Below, in pieces: positions 27,346-35,075 of a stretch of 64,000 nt of DNA. Below the pieces are notes generated by a model. The model was not told the origin of the DNA. It made no database searches and saw nothing but the letters and a program-made list of their open reading frames with translations. The position numbers were made by a program, and so were the translations under genes. Each line of letters opens with the position of its first letter. Within the stretch, counting starts at the first letter, position 1. The DNA lies in assembly GCA_018240745.1 (NCBI GenBank), contig JAFEFF010000056.1, positions 1 to 64,000 of the forward strand. The letters are read 5' to 3'. Source of the DNA: Pseudomonadota bacterium. GTDB lineage: Bacteria > Pseudomonadota > Alphaproteobacteria > Reyranellales > Reyranellaceae.

Positions 27346-28262
27346 TGAAGCCGAACTGGGACGACCTCAGGATATTCCTGTCTTTGGCGCGCGAAGGCAC
27401 GCTGACCACCGCCGCCAAGGCACTCGGTGTGAGCCATCCCACCGTGGCGCGCCGCGTGCAGGCCCTGGAGAAGCAGATCGGCGCGCGGCTGTTCGAGCGC
27501 CTGCCAGACCGCTTCGTGCCGACCGCTGCCGGCGAGGAATTGCTGGCCGACACCGAGGCGATGGAGAAGGCGGCGCTGTCGATCGACCGCCGCAGCGCAG
27601 GCTTGAGCGACACGGTGAGCGGCGTGGTGCGGCTGTCGGCCGGCGAGGCGATGGCGGCGTGGCTGGCGCGCCACCTGCCCGCGCTGCGCAAGGACCTGGC
27701 GCAGATCGAGTTCGAGCTGACGGCCAGTCACACGCTCGCCAATCTCTCGCGCCGCGAGGCCGATCTGCTGATCCGCGAGCGGGTGCCCGACCTGCACGGC
27801 ATCGTCACGCGCAAGCTCGGGCGCGTTGCCTACGCGATCTACGGACACCGCGCCTTTGCTCGTACGAAGACCGAACTCAGGGCGCTGCCCTGGATCGGCT
27901 TCGACGACGATCACCTCTACATGCCGGGCCAGGCCTGGCTGCACGAGCTGCTCGGTGGCGCCAAGCCCGCGATCCGCGGCAACAACTGGCTGGTGCTGCA
28001 TGAGGCGGCTCGCGCAGGCGCCGGCCTCGCCATGCTGCCTTGCTACCTCGGCGATGCCGATCGGCAGCTGCACAGGATCGGCGGCGTGCTGCCCGAGGTG
28101 TTCGCCGAGCAGTGGCTGCTGGTGCATCGCGACCTGCGCGCGCTGCCGCGCGTGCGCGCGGTGATGGATGCCGTGATCGCGCTGTTCCAGCGCGAGCGGC
28201 CGCGGCTCGAAGGCGCCGTCACTCCCGCTGCGAACCAGAGGCGCTCCGGGTTGATCCGGTAG
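27345..28262 (+). CDS. LysR family transcriptional regulator
   Basis: A 305-residue regulator. The N-terminal winged helix-turn-helix (about 4-63) is clear: DDLRIFLSLAREGTLTTAAK, GVSHPTVARRVQALEKQIGARLFER. A periplasmic-binding-protein-like effector domain covers the rest (about 90-290). It is divergent from the fused ABC exporter, the typical arrangement for a LysR regulator and its target. The palindrome at 27330-27345 covers its start codon. The ATG at 27345 is chosen over a TTG two codons earlier. Effector unknown. Confidence 0.88.
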   Translation: MKPNWDDLRIFLSLAREGTLTTAAKALGVSHPTVARRVQALEKQIGARLFERLPDRFVPTAAGEELLADTEAMEKAALSIDRRSAGLSDTVSGVVRLSAGEAMAAWLARHLPALRKDLAQIEFELTASHTLANLSRREADLLIRERVPDLHGIVTRKLGRVAYAIYGHRAFARTKTELRALPWIGFDDDHLYMPGQAWLHELLGGAKPAIRGNNWLVLHEAARAGAGLAMLPCYLGDADRQLHRIGGVLPEVFAEQWLLVHRDLRALPRVRAVMDAVIALFQRERPRLEGAVTPAANQRRSGLIR

Positions 28263-28390
28263 CCCGACGCGATTGCAATTTTCACGGTGCGCGTAGGTGA
28301 TGCGAAGCGCATTTCTGCAATCGCCTGCGCGCGATGGTGCAAGCCGCGATCATCGACTAGAACGGCCCCCTCGCAACGGGAGTTTGCTCG

Positions 28391-29578
28391 ATGTTTCGTC
28401 GTTCGTTGTTTGCAGTCGCCGGACTGTTGCTGGCAGGGCCGGTCGCGGCGCAGCAGCCGCTGAAGATCGCGCTGATCACCAGCAAGACCGGGCCGCTCGA
28501 GGCCTATGCGCGCCAGACCGAGGCCGGCTTCATGCTCGGCCTCGAATACGCGACGCAGGGCAAGATGGAAGTGCTCGGCCGCAAGATCGAGGTCATCACC
28601 AAGGACGACCAGCTCAAGCCCGACATGGGCAAGGCCGCTCTCGAGCAGGCCTATGGCGACGACAAGGTCGACCTCGCCGTCGGCACCACCGGCTCGCCGA
28701 TCGCGCTCGCCATGCTGCCGGTCGCCGAGGAGTACAAGAAGATCCTGATCGTCGAGCCCGCGGTCGCCGACCAGATCACCGGCGACAAGTGGAACCGCTA
28801 CATCTTCCGCACCGCGCGCAACTCCTCGCAGGATGCGCTGGCCGCCGCGGCGACGCTCAAGGACGACAACATCTCGATCGCCACGCTGGCGCAGGACAAT
28901 GCCTTCGGCAAGGACGGCATCGCCTCGCTCAAGGAAGCGCTCAAGGCTGTCGGCTCCAAGGCCAAGGTCGTGCACGAGGAGTACACGCCGGCGCAGACCA
29001 CCGACTTCACAGCACCCGGCCAGCGCCTGTTCGATGCGCTGAAGGACAAGCCGGGCCGCAAGATCATCGCCGTGGTGTGGGCCGGCGCCCATCCGCTGCC
29101 CAAGCTGATGGACCTCAAGCCCGAGCGCTACAAGATCGAGATCGCGCCGGGCGGCAACCTGCTGCCGGTGATGGCCGGCTGGAAGCAGTTTCCCGGCCTC
29201 GAGGGCGCAATCTACTACTACTGGGGCTTCCCCAAGAACCCGGTGAACGACTGGCTGGTCACCGAGTACAAGAAGAAGAACAACGGCGCGCCGCCGGACT
29301 TCTTCGTGGCCGGCGGCACGGCCGCGGCGATGGCCGCCGTCGAGGCGGTCAAGAAGGCCGGGTCGACCGATACCGAGAAGCTGATCGCGGCGATGGAGGG
29401 CATGAGCTTCGACACGCCCAAGGGCAAGATGACCTTCCGCAAGGAGGATCATCAGGCGCTGCAGGTGATGTACCAGTGGCGCATGAAGCAGAACCCGCCC
29501 GACAACTACGATCTGCTCGACCTCGTCCGTGAAATTCCCGCCGACGAGATGAAGCTGCCGATCAAGAACAAGCGGTAG
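28391..29578 (+). CDS. livK: Branched-chain-type ABC importer substrate-binding protein
   Basis: A 395-residue periplasmic binding protein of the LivJ/LivK type (type I fold). The signal peptide is about 21 residues (AGLLLAGPVAAQQ). The mature part starts PLKIALITSKTGPLEAYARQ, the standard first strand with the ligand-binding GPL loop, and contains LAVGTTGSPIALAM in the hinge region. It is the first gene of livK-G-F-H-M. Relatives bind branched-chain amino acids, but many members of this family bind amides, urea or aromatic acids, so the ligand is open. The start ATG follows GGGAG at the usual distance. Confidence 0.88.
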   Translation: MFRRSLFAVAGLLLAGPVAAQQPLKIALITSKTGPLEAYARQTEAGFMLGLEYATQGKMEVLGRKIEVITKDDQLKPDMGKAALEQAYGDDKVDLAVGTTGSPIALAMLPVAEEYKKILIVEPAVADQITGDKWNRYIFRTARNSSQDALAAAATLKDDNISIATLAQDNAFGKDGIASLKEALKAVGSKAKVVHEEYTPAQTTDFTAPGQRLFDALKDKPGRKIIAVVWAGAHPLPKLMDLKPERYKIEIAPGGNLLPVMAGWKQFPGLEGAIYYYWGFPKNPVNDWLVTEYKKKNNGAPPDFFVAGGTAAAMAAVEAVKKAGSTDTEKLIAAMEGMSFDTPKGKMTFRKEDHQALQVMYQWRMKQNPPDNYDLLDLVREIPADEMKLPIKNKR

Positions 29579-29587
29579 GACCTGTAA

Positions 29588-29693
29588 CCCCCTTACCCAA
29601 CCTCTCCCCCTAGCGGGGGAGAGGAGGAAGAGTAAGAGGGCTCTCCTTCATATTCCTCTCCCCCGCTAGGAGGAGAGGCTAGGTGAGGGGGCG
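29588..29693. repeat. Large palindromic repeat between livK and livG (family D)
   Basis: Two imperfect copies of a sequence of about 38 bp face each other. Each copy contains its own hairpin (CCTCTCCCCC-TAGC-GGGGGAGAGG at 29601-29624). The whole could fold into a cruciform of about 105 nt. It may reduce read-through or stabilise livK mRNA, as REP elements do in other binding-protein operons. Confidence 0.7.
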
Positions 29694-29706
29694 ACGCACG
29701 ACCGAC

Positions 29707-30468
29707 ATGCTCGAAACCCAATCCCTCACGATCCGCTTCGGCGGCCACGCGGCGGTGGATGGCGTGACGTGCGCGTTCCAGCCGGGGACGCTGACCTCGA
29801 TCGTGGGCCCGAACGGCGCCGGCAAGACGACCTACTTCAACCTGATCTCCGGCCAGTTGCCGGCGACGTCGGGCAAGGTCCGGCTGAACGGCGAGGACAT
29901 CACCGGATGGCCGGCGCCGCGCCGTACGCGTGCCGGACTCGGCCGCGCCTTCCAGCTCACCAACCTTTTTCCCAATCTCAGCGCTCTCGAGAACGTGCGC
30001 CTCGCCGTGCAAGTCAGGAGCGGCCATGGAATGGGGAGGGCGCTCGACCTTTTCAGTCGCACCACGACCCACCGCGAGCTGATCGACAAGGCGCGCGAGC
30101 ATCTCGCTGCGGTGTCGCTGTCGGACCGTGCCGACGCGATTGCCGCCACCCTGCCGCACGGCGACCAGCGCAAGCTCGAGGTCGCAATCCTTCTGGCGCT
30201 CGAGCCGGACATCTTCATGTTCGACGAGCCGACCGCCGGCATGAGCATCGACGAGGTGCCGACCATCCTCGACATCATTGCGGCCATCAAGGCGCGCAGC
30301 GACAAGACCATCCTGCTGGTGGAGCACAAGATGGACGTGGTGCGCTCGCTCAGCGATCGCATCGTCGTGCTGCACCAGGGCAGGCTGGTCGCCGACGGCA
30401 AGCCGGCCGCCGTCATCAACTCCGACATCGTGCGCGAGGCTTATTTGGGCGGAGCGGCTGATGTCTAG
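29707..30468 (+). CDS. livG: Branched-chain-type ABC importer ATPase
   Basis: A 253-residue ABC ATPase. Walker A is GPNGAGKTT with Lys40; the LivG-specific insert GLGRAFQLTNLFPNLSALENV follows. The signature is degenerate (LPHGDQRKLEVAILLALEP instead of LSGGQ), as is normal for LivG, then Walker B IFMFDEPTAGM and the H-loop VEHKM. It forms the cytosolic motor with LivF. The ATG at 29707 begins MLETQSLTIRFGG; an upstream ATG at 29683 lies inside the repeat. It ends in GCTGATGTCTAG, which also holds the likely ancestral livF start (30461). Confidence 0.88.
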   Translation: MLETQSLTIRFGGHAAVDGVTCAFQPGTLTSIVGPNGAGKTTYFNLISGQLPATSGKVRLNGEDITGWPAPRRTRAGLGRAFQLTNLFPNLSALENVRLAVQVRSGHGMGRALDLFSRTTTHRELIDKAREHLAAVSLSDRADAIAATLPHGDQRKLEVAILLALEPDIFMFDEPTAGMSIDEVPTILDIIAAIKARSDKTILLVEHKMDVVRSLSDRIVVLHQGRLVADGKPAAVINSDIVREAYLGGAADV

Positions 30469-30538
30469 CTCATGTGGACCGCGCGCATCCTGCGCGCTCA
30501 AGATTCAAGAGTGCGCTGGAAGCGCGCGGTCCACGTGA
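30461..30538 (+). CDS. Possible leader ORF created at the livG-livF junction
   Basis: ATG 30461 has GGAG (30451-30454) 6 nt upstream, the best ribosome site at this junction, and overlaps the livG stop. It now reads 25 codons through palindromic repeat A and stops at TGA 30536-30538, overlapping the GTG (30535) that begins the conserved LivF sequence. It looks like the former livF start separated from its gene by repeat insertion, with re-initiation at the overlap. Expression as a peptide is untested. Confidence 0.4.
   Translation: MSSSCGPRASCALKIQECAGSARST
30476..30532. repeat. Palindromic repeat family A, copy at the livG-livF junction
   Basis: A 57-bp element beginning GGACCGCGCGCATCCTGC and ending GCTGGAAGCGCGCGGTCC, with outer arms GTGGACCGCGCGC and GCGCGCGGTCCAC. 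It is nearly identical to the element inside the ABC exporter gene (25474-25529) and shares its outer core with the palindrome at 45340-45379. Confidence 0.7.
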
Positions 30539-31257
30539 GCGCGCTGCTCTCGCTGCGCGGCGTGAAGACCAACATCGGCCGCTATCACATCCTGCACGGC
30601 GTCGAGTTCGACGTGGCCGAGGGCGGGCTGACGATGCTGCTGGGCCGCAACGGCGCCGGCAAGACGACGACGCTCCGAACAATCATGGGCCTGTGGCGCG
30701 CCCACGAAGGCGAGATCCACTTTGCCGGGCGCGACATCGCCAGGCTCTCGACGCCCGACATCGCCCGCCTCGGCATCGCCTATGTGCCCGAAAGCATGGC
30801 GATCTTCGGCGATCTCACCGTCCAGGAGAACCTGGTCCTCGCCGCGCGTTCGGCCCCGCCGGAGCGCAAGCGGCTCGACTGGATCTTCGCCCGCTTCGAG
30901 GCGCTGAAGCGGTTCTGGAACCTGCCGGCCGGCAATCTCTCCGGCGGCCAGAAGCAGATGCTGGCGGTGGCGCGCGCCATCATCGAGCCGCGCAGGCTCT
31001 TGTTGATCGACGAACCGACCAAGGGCCTGGCGCCCGCCATCATCGTCAACATGATCGCCGCCTTCCGCGAGCTGAAGGACGGCGAATCGACTCTGCTGGT
31101 GGTCGAGCAGAACTTTGCTTTCGCCCGCCAGCTCGGCGACACGGTCGCGGTGATGGACGATGGCAGGGTCGCGCATACGGGCACGATGGCCGCGTTCGCC
31201 GCCGACGCCGGCCTGCAGCAGCACCTGCTGGGGCTCGGCATGGGGGAGCATCAATGA
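30535..31257 (+). CDS. livF: Branched-chain-type ABC importer ATPase
   Basis: A 240-residue ABC ATPase from GTG 30535: SALLSLRGVKTNIGRYHILHG is where homologous LivF proteins begin. Walker A is GRNGAGKTT with Lys43, the signature LSGGQKQM, Walker B LLLIDEPTKGLAP and the H-loop VVEQNF. It pairs with LivG. A longer frame from ATG 30472 would add 21 residues encoded by the palindromic repeat. The 3' end holds ATG 31254 with GGGGGAG upstream, which probably was the original livH start. Confidence 0.85.
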   Translation: MSALLSLRGVKTNIGRYHILHGVEFDVAEGGLTMLLGRNGAGKTTTLRTIMGLWRAHEGEIHFAGRDIARLSTPDIARLGIAYVPESMAIFGDLTVQENLVLAARSAPPERKRLDWIFARFEALKRFWNLPAGNLSGGQKQMLAVARAIIEPRRLLLIDEPTKGLAPAIIVNMIAAFRELKDGESTLLVVEQNFAFARQLGDTVAVMDDGRVAHTGTMAAFAADAGLQQHLLGLGMGEHQ

Positions 31258-31364
31258 CGATCCGCGAAGGATCTTGTGCTGGGGGCGCGCCACTCCAGTG
31301 GCGCGTCATGCGGTGTTTCAACGAGAAGATCGCGCCACTGGAGTGGCGCGCCCCCAGCACATGA
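31254..31364 (+). CDS. Possible leader ORF created at the livF-livH junction
   Basis: ATG 31254 overlaps the livF stop (ATGA) and has GGGGGAG a few bases upstream. It reads 36 codons through palindromic repeat B and ends at TGA 31362-31364, overlapping the livH ATG (31361) by 4 bp. This repeats the arrangement seen at the livG-livF junction with a different repeat, so translation into livH may depend on coupling through it. Confidence 0.4.
   Translation: MTIREGSCAGGAPLQWRVMRCFNEKIAPLEWRAPST
31276..31360. repeat. Palindromic repeat family B, 30-bp perfect inverted arms
   Basis: Arm 1 (31276-31305, beginning GTGCTGGGGGCGCGCC) and arm 2 (31331-31360, ending GGCGCGCCCCCAGCAC) are perfect reverse complements over 30 bp with a 25-bp spacer. 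The second copy is at 39964-40048. The element ends exactly at the livH start codon. Confidence 0.85.
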
Positions 31365-32335
31365 AAAGAGATTTACTCCCGCTTCTGCTGATCCCGCTGC
31401 TCGCCGCGGCGGCGTTCCCGCTGGTCGGCTCGTCGGCCTCGTGGGTGACGCTCACCGTCGCCGGCCTGGCCATGGGGCTGATGATCTTCGTCATGGCGTC
31501 GGGCCTCACGCTCACGTTCGGCCTGATGGACGTGCTGAACTTCGGCCACGGCGCCTTCATCGCCGTCGGCGCGTTCGTTGCCGCGAGCGTCATGCTGGCG
31601 CTCGGCACCTGGATGCAGGTCGATTCGCTGTGGCTCAATCTCGCGGCGTTCCTGCCGGCCGTGCTGGCGGCGATGGCGGTGAGCGGCGTCCTCGGCTTCG
31701 CCTTCGAGCGCGTGATCGTGCGACCGGTCTACGGCCAGCATCTCAAGCAGATCCTGGTGACCACCGGCGGCCTGATCGTCGCCGAGCAGCTTCTCAAGGT
31801 CGTGTGGGGGCCCGACCAGATCACGCTCACCCGGCCGACCGCGCTGCGGGGCGCGATCCTCCTGGGCGACATCGCCATCGAGAAGTACCGCATCCTCGCC
31901 GTCATCGTTGGCCTGGTCGTGTTCGCGGCGCTGGCGCTCACTCTCAACCGCACCCGCATCGGTCTCTTGATCCGCGCCGGGGTCGAGAACGGCGAGATGG
32001 TCGAGGCGCTCGGCTATCGCATCCGCCGCCTGTTCGTCGGCGTGTTCGTGGTCGGCTCGGCGCTCGCCGGGCTGGGCGGCGCGATGTGGGGCCTCTACCA
32101 GGAGACGATCACCGCCGGCATCGGCGGGCAGGTGATCGTGCTGGTGTTCATCGTCATCATCATCGGCGGGCTGGGATCGGTCGGCGGCTGCTTCGTCGGC
32201 GCCCTGCTGGTCGGGTTGACGGCCAACTACATCGGCTTCCTCGCGCCCAAGGTGGCGCTGGGCTCCAACATCCTGCTGATGGCGTTGATCCTGCTGTGGC
32301 GACCGCAAGGGCTCTATCCGGTGGCGAAGCGGTGA
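31361..32335 (+). CDS. livH: Branched-chain-type ABC importer permease LivH
   Basis: A 324-residue permease with about eight hydrophobic segments. LivH landmarks are GLMDVLNFGHGAFIAVGAF in the second helix region, RPVYGQHLKQILVTTG and the coupling-helix region ENGEMVEALGYRIRRL, followed by GLGSVGGCFVGALLVG. The ATG at 31361 begins MKRDLLPLLL directly after palindromic repeat B and has no ribosome site of its own; coupling to the small ORF 31254-31364 may supply ribosomes. It overlaps a GTG at 32332 belonging to the livM region. Confidence 0.87.
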   Translation: MKRDLLPLLLIPLLAAAAFPLVGSSASWVTLTVAGLAMGLMIFVMASGLTLTFGLMDVLNFGHGAFIAVGAFVAASVMLALGTWMQVDSLWLNLAAFLPAVLAAMAVSGVLGFAFERVIVRPVYGQHLKQILVTTGGLIVAEQLLKVVWGPDQITLTRPTALRGAILLGDIAIEKYRILAVIVGLVVFAALALTLNRTRIGLLIRAGVENGEMVEALGYRIRRLFVGVFVVGSALAGLGGAMWGLYQETITAGIGGQVIVLVFIVIIIGGLGSVGGCFVGALLVGLTANYIGFLAPKVALGSNILLMALILLWRPQGLYPVAKR

Positions 32336-32337
32336 GC

Positions 32338-33321
32338 ATGCTGCGCTCGATCCTCTCCGACGACATGCCGCGCAGCCGCTGGCTGGCGATCGCGCTGCTC
32401 GCGATCCTGGTCGGCCTCGCCTTCGCGCCGTTCCTGTTCCCGGGCGCCAAGTCGCTCAACGTCGCCGCCCGCATCTGCGTCTTCATCGTGCTGGCGGCGA
32501 GCTTCGATCTGCTGCTGGGCTACACCGGCATCGTCTCCTTTGCTCACACCATGTTCTTCGGCATTGGTGCCTACGGTGTGGCGATCGCGCTGACGCGGCT
32601 CGGGCCGGGCTGGGCCGCAGTGGGCATCGGTATCGTCGCCGGCCTTGCCCTGGCGATCGCGCTGGCGGTGCTGATCGGCCTGTTCAGCCTCAGGCTGCGC
32701 ACGATCTTCTTCGCCATGATCACCCTCGCCGTGGCGAGCGCCGTGCTGATCCTGGCCTCGCAGCTCTCCGCCATCACCGGCGGCGAGGACGGCCTGAACT
32801 ACCGCCTGCCGATGGCGCTGCGCCCGTCGTTCCGCCCGTTCGACGGCTTCACCGGCCGCCTGCTCGACTACTATCTCGTCTTCTTCGTCTCGCTCGCCCT
32901 GGTGCTGGCGCTGCTGCGCATCGTCAACTCGCCGTTCGGCTCCGTCCTGATGGCGATCCGCGAGAATCCGTTCCGCGCCGAGGCGATCGGCTATCGCACC
33001 GTGATCTACCGCACGCTCGCGAGCTGCATCGCCGCCGCGACGGCGACGCTGGCCGGCGCGCTGCTGGCGCTGTGGTCGAGCCAGACCAGCCCCGACACCA
33101 CGCTCAGCTTCGACATCATGGTCGACATCCTGCTGATGGTGGTGATCGGCGGCATGGGCACGATGTATGGCCCGGTGATCGGCGCCGTGCTCCTGGTCCT
33201 GGCGCAGAACTACCTGCAAGCCCTGGTCGGCGACCGCTGGCTCCTCTGGCTCGGTGTCGCCTTCATCCTCTGCGTCTATTTCTTCCCGACGGGGATCGTC
33301 GGCCGACTGAGGCGGCGTTAG
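32338..33321 (+). CDS. livM: Branched-chain-type ABC importer permease LivM
   Basis: A 327-residue permease with about eight to ten membrane helices. LivM landmarks are LLLGYTGIVSFAHTMFFGIGAY, the coupling-helix region AIRENPFRAEAIGYRT and VVIGGMGTMYGPVIGA. Start at ATG 32338; a GTG at 32332 overlapping the livH stop is possible. It is the last gene of the operon and the only junction (livH-livM) without a palindromic insert. It forms the membrane pore with LivH. Confidence 0.87.
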   Translation: MLRSILSDDMPRSRWLAIALLAILVGLAFAPFLFPGAKSLNVAARICVFIVLAASFDLLLGYTGIVSFAHTMFFGIGAYGVAIALTRLGPGWAAVGIGIVAGLALAIALAVLIGLFSLRLRTIFFAMITLAVASAVLILASQLSAITGGEDGLNYRLPMALRPSFRPFDGFTGRLLDYYLVFFVSLALVLALLRIVNSPFGSVLMAIRENPFRAEAIGYRTVIYRTLASCIAAATATLAGALLALWSSQTSPDTTLSFDIMVDILLMVVIGGMGTMYGPVIGAVLLVLAQNYLQALVGDRWLLWLGVAFILCVYFFPTGIVGRLRRR

Positions 33322-33464
33322 TTTGCAAGTTGATGCTCAGCACCATCGGACGGGCACGGTGCCGCAATCTTCGCGTGACCGACATGGTGCTGCAGCGCGT
33401 CTGGGCAGATGCGTCGTGTCCAGCAAGACGGTATTGGCGCCAAGAAGGGCGAAAGCGGTCGAGG

Positions 33465-34538
33465 CTAGATTGCCACCTGGGCGATGCCGCCGCGCACGCG
33501 GCCGGCTTCGATATTGCGCCACAGCACCTCGTGGCCCTCGGGCAGCGCGCGGTTGTTCGGCATCGACAGCCACAGCCGGAACAGCAGCCGGTCGTGGCCG
33601 CTCGAAGCGTCGTCCTCGAACGGGGTGCGGCCGTGATAGGTGACGTGGCTGTTGATCAGCTGCAGGTCGCCGGGCTCGAGCGTCATCTCGAAGCACAGCT
33701 CCTGCGCGGTTGCCATCAGCACGTCGATCGCCTCCTTCTGCGCCGGCGTCAGCTTGGGGATGTCGTCCGCGAGCTGGGCTGCCTCGATGAAGGTGAGCGA
33801 ATAGTGCGAGGTGAACTTGCCGTCGCGCACGCCGAAGATCGGCAGCGGATAAGCGGTGGCGCGGGTCGTGCTGGAGCCGGCCTTGCCGGTGCCTTCCTCG
33901 CCGAAGCGGCTCCGCCAGTAATCGGTGAACAGCGCGTCGAGCAGGTCGGGCCGCCTGGCCAGGATTGCATTGTGGATCGCAGGCGTGCTGGCGAGCGTGC
34001 TGACGCCGCCTTTCATCGCCTGGCGCACGCACAGTAGCCCGACCACGTCGGTGCGATCGGTATGGAAACGCAGGCCGCCGTTGGTCAGCGTGCGGGCGTA
34101 GGAGGAGAGGAAGGTGCCGCCCTTGGCGTCCCTGGTCTGGCCGTAGGTGCGGCCGACATGGGCGCCCTCGTCGCGGATCGCGCGCATCAGCTCGCCCGAG
34201 CGGTTCTGGAACACCGGGGTACCGAGATGGGTGCCGAAGCCCCAGTACATTCGGCGCAGGTCGTCCTCGCTGTGGCTGGCGACCGGGAAGCCCCTGAGCT
34301 TCATGATCCCGCAGCCGTTCTCCAGCTCGTCGCGGATGTCGGCGAGCAGGCCGTCGAGCGGGCTGAGCGGGAAGTCGGCGCGCTCGATCTCCTGCCACGG
34401 CTTGCCCTTGACGGCAGCGAGCGCGCGCTCGAGCTCGGCGACATGCGCCGGCGAGAGCTGGCGGATCCAACGCCTGGAGTCCTTGATGTCCTTGCCCTGC
34501 CAGACGCTCGGGCCGCTGAGCGGAGTGCGGTTGGTCAT
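33465..34538 (-). CDS. TauD/TfdA-family Fe(II)/2-oxoglutarate dioxygenase (1)
   Basis: A 357-residue dioxygenase. The iron facial triad is His159 and Asp161 (FHTDRTD) with distal His302 (TYHGR); Arg321 (LLFRLW) should bind 2-oxoglutarate. The long N-terminal region (about 1-90) and GCGIMKLRGFPV resemble gamma-butyrobetaine hydroxylase-like and clavaminate synthase-like members rather than TauD itself. It would hydroxylate a small organic acid or amine. It is convergent with livM and lies downstream of a GNAT gene on the same strand, 15 bp away. Confidence 0.87.
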   Translation of the reverse strand: MTNRTPLSGPSVWQGKDIKDSRRWIRQLSPAHVAELERALAAVKGKPWQEIERADFPLSPLDGLLADIRDELENGCGIMKLRGFPVASHSEDDLRRMYWGFGTHLGTPVFQNRSGELMRAIRDEGAHVGRTYGQTRDAKGGTFLSSYARTLTNGGLRFHTDRTDVVGLLCVRQAMKGGVSTLASTPAIHNAILARRPDLLDALFTDYWRSRFGEEGTGKAGSSTTRATAYPLPIFGVRDGKFTSHYSLTFIEAAQLADDIPKLTPAQKEAIDVLMATAQELCFEMTLEPGDLQLINSHVTYHGRTPFEDDASSGHDRLLFRLWLSMPNNRALPEGHEVLWRNIEAGRVRGGIAQVAI

Positions 34539-34553
34539 GGCGCGATTTCTACC

Positions 34554-35033
34554 TCATTCCAGCGCTTTGCGCATATTGATCGAGGTCGGGTAGGTGAAGC
34601 CCGGGTGCGGCTCGCGCGAGGTCTCGACGTAGCCAAGCGCCCCGAAAAGCCGTTGGTTTTCAGTGAGTACCACCCGCACGCCCAGGCGCACGCCGGGCAT
34701 GCCGCGGCGCCGCGCCTCGGCCTCCACGGCGGCGATCAGGCGCCTGGCGAGGCCGAGGCCGCGCGCTTCCGGCAGCACGGCGAGCCGGCCGAAATAGAGG
34801 TCGCCGTCCTGTGTTCCGGTCATGACGCAGGCGAGCATGCGACCGTTCCGCTCCGCGACGATGGCACCGGAGCCGTTCTGGAGTTGCCTTGTGATGTTGT
34901 CCGCCGTCTCGCCGAATGCGCCGGACTCCGGCACCAGCTTGCCGCGATACTGCTCGAAGGCTGCGGCGATCGTCGCTGCGATGGCCGGCGCATCGGCGAG
35001 CGTGCCGGCGCGCAGGACAAGGGTGTCGCTCAT
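34554..35033 (-). CDS. GNAT family N-acetyltransferase
   Basis: A 159-residue acetyltransferase. The acetyl-CoA binding region is FGRLAVLPEARGLGLARRLIAA, with the pyrophosphate loop ARGLGLA, and ends in NQRLFGALGYVETSREPHPGF, the usual final strand. It could acetylate an amine substrate or a protein N-terminus. Start at ATG 35033; it is divergent from the iron-alcohol dehydrogenase gene, with an inverted repeat at 35041-35062 between them. Confidence 0.85.
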   Translation of the reverse strand: MSDTLVLRAGTLADAPAIAATIAAAFEQYRGKLVPESGAFGETADNITRQLQNGSGAIVAERNGRMLACVMTGTQDGDLYFGRLAVLPEARGLGLARRLIAAVEAEARRRGMPGVRLGVRVVLTENQRLFGALGYVETSREPHPGFTYPTSINMRKALE

Positions 35034-35040
35034 GTCCGTC

Positions 35041-35062
35041 TTCTCGCGTACGCTCGCGAGAA
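35041..35062. promoter_or_regulatory. Inverted repeat between divergent GNAT and alcohol dehydrogenase genes
   Basis: TTCTCGCG-TACGCT-CGCGAGAA is an 8-bp perfect inverted repeat with a 6-bp spacer, 8 bp before one start codon and 14 bp before the other. Its symmetry and position suggest a regulator-binding site; no regulator gene is next to it. Confidence 0.4.
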
Positions 35063-35075
35063 AGGCGAGGACGAA

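Noticed and set aside
27273..28127. Extending the fused ABC exporter upstream by 285 codons into the LysR gene
   Set aside because: The extension is antisense to a clear LysR gene, while the recognisable exporter sequence begins at MHIEPR (27272).
30472..30534. LivF start at ATG 30472
   Set aside because: It would add 21 residues encoded by a dispersed repeat, has no ribosome site at the right distance, and LivF homology starts at 30535.
33322..33464. Possible gene or RNA between livM and the first dioxygenase
   Set aside because: The 143 bp show no frame with family-like sequence, no strong hairpin and no ribosome site. Nothing supportable was found.
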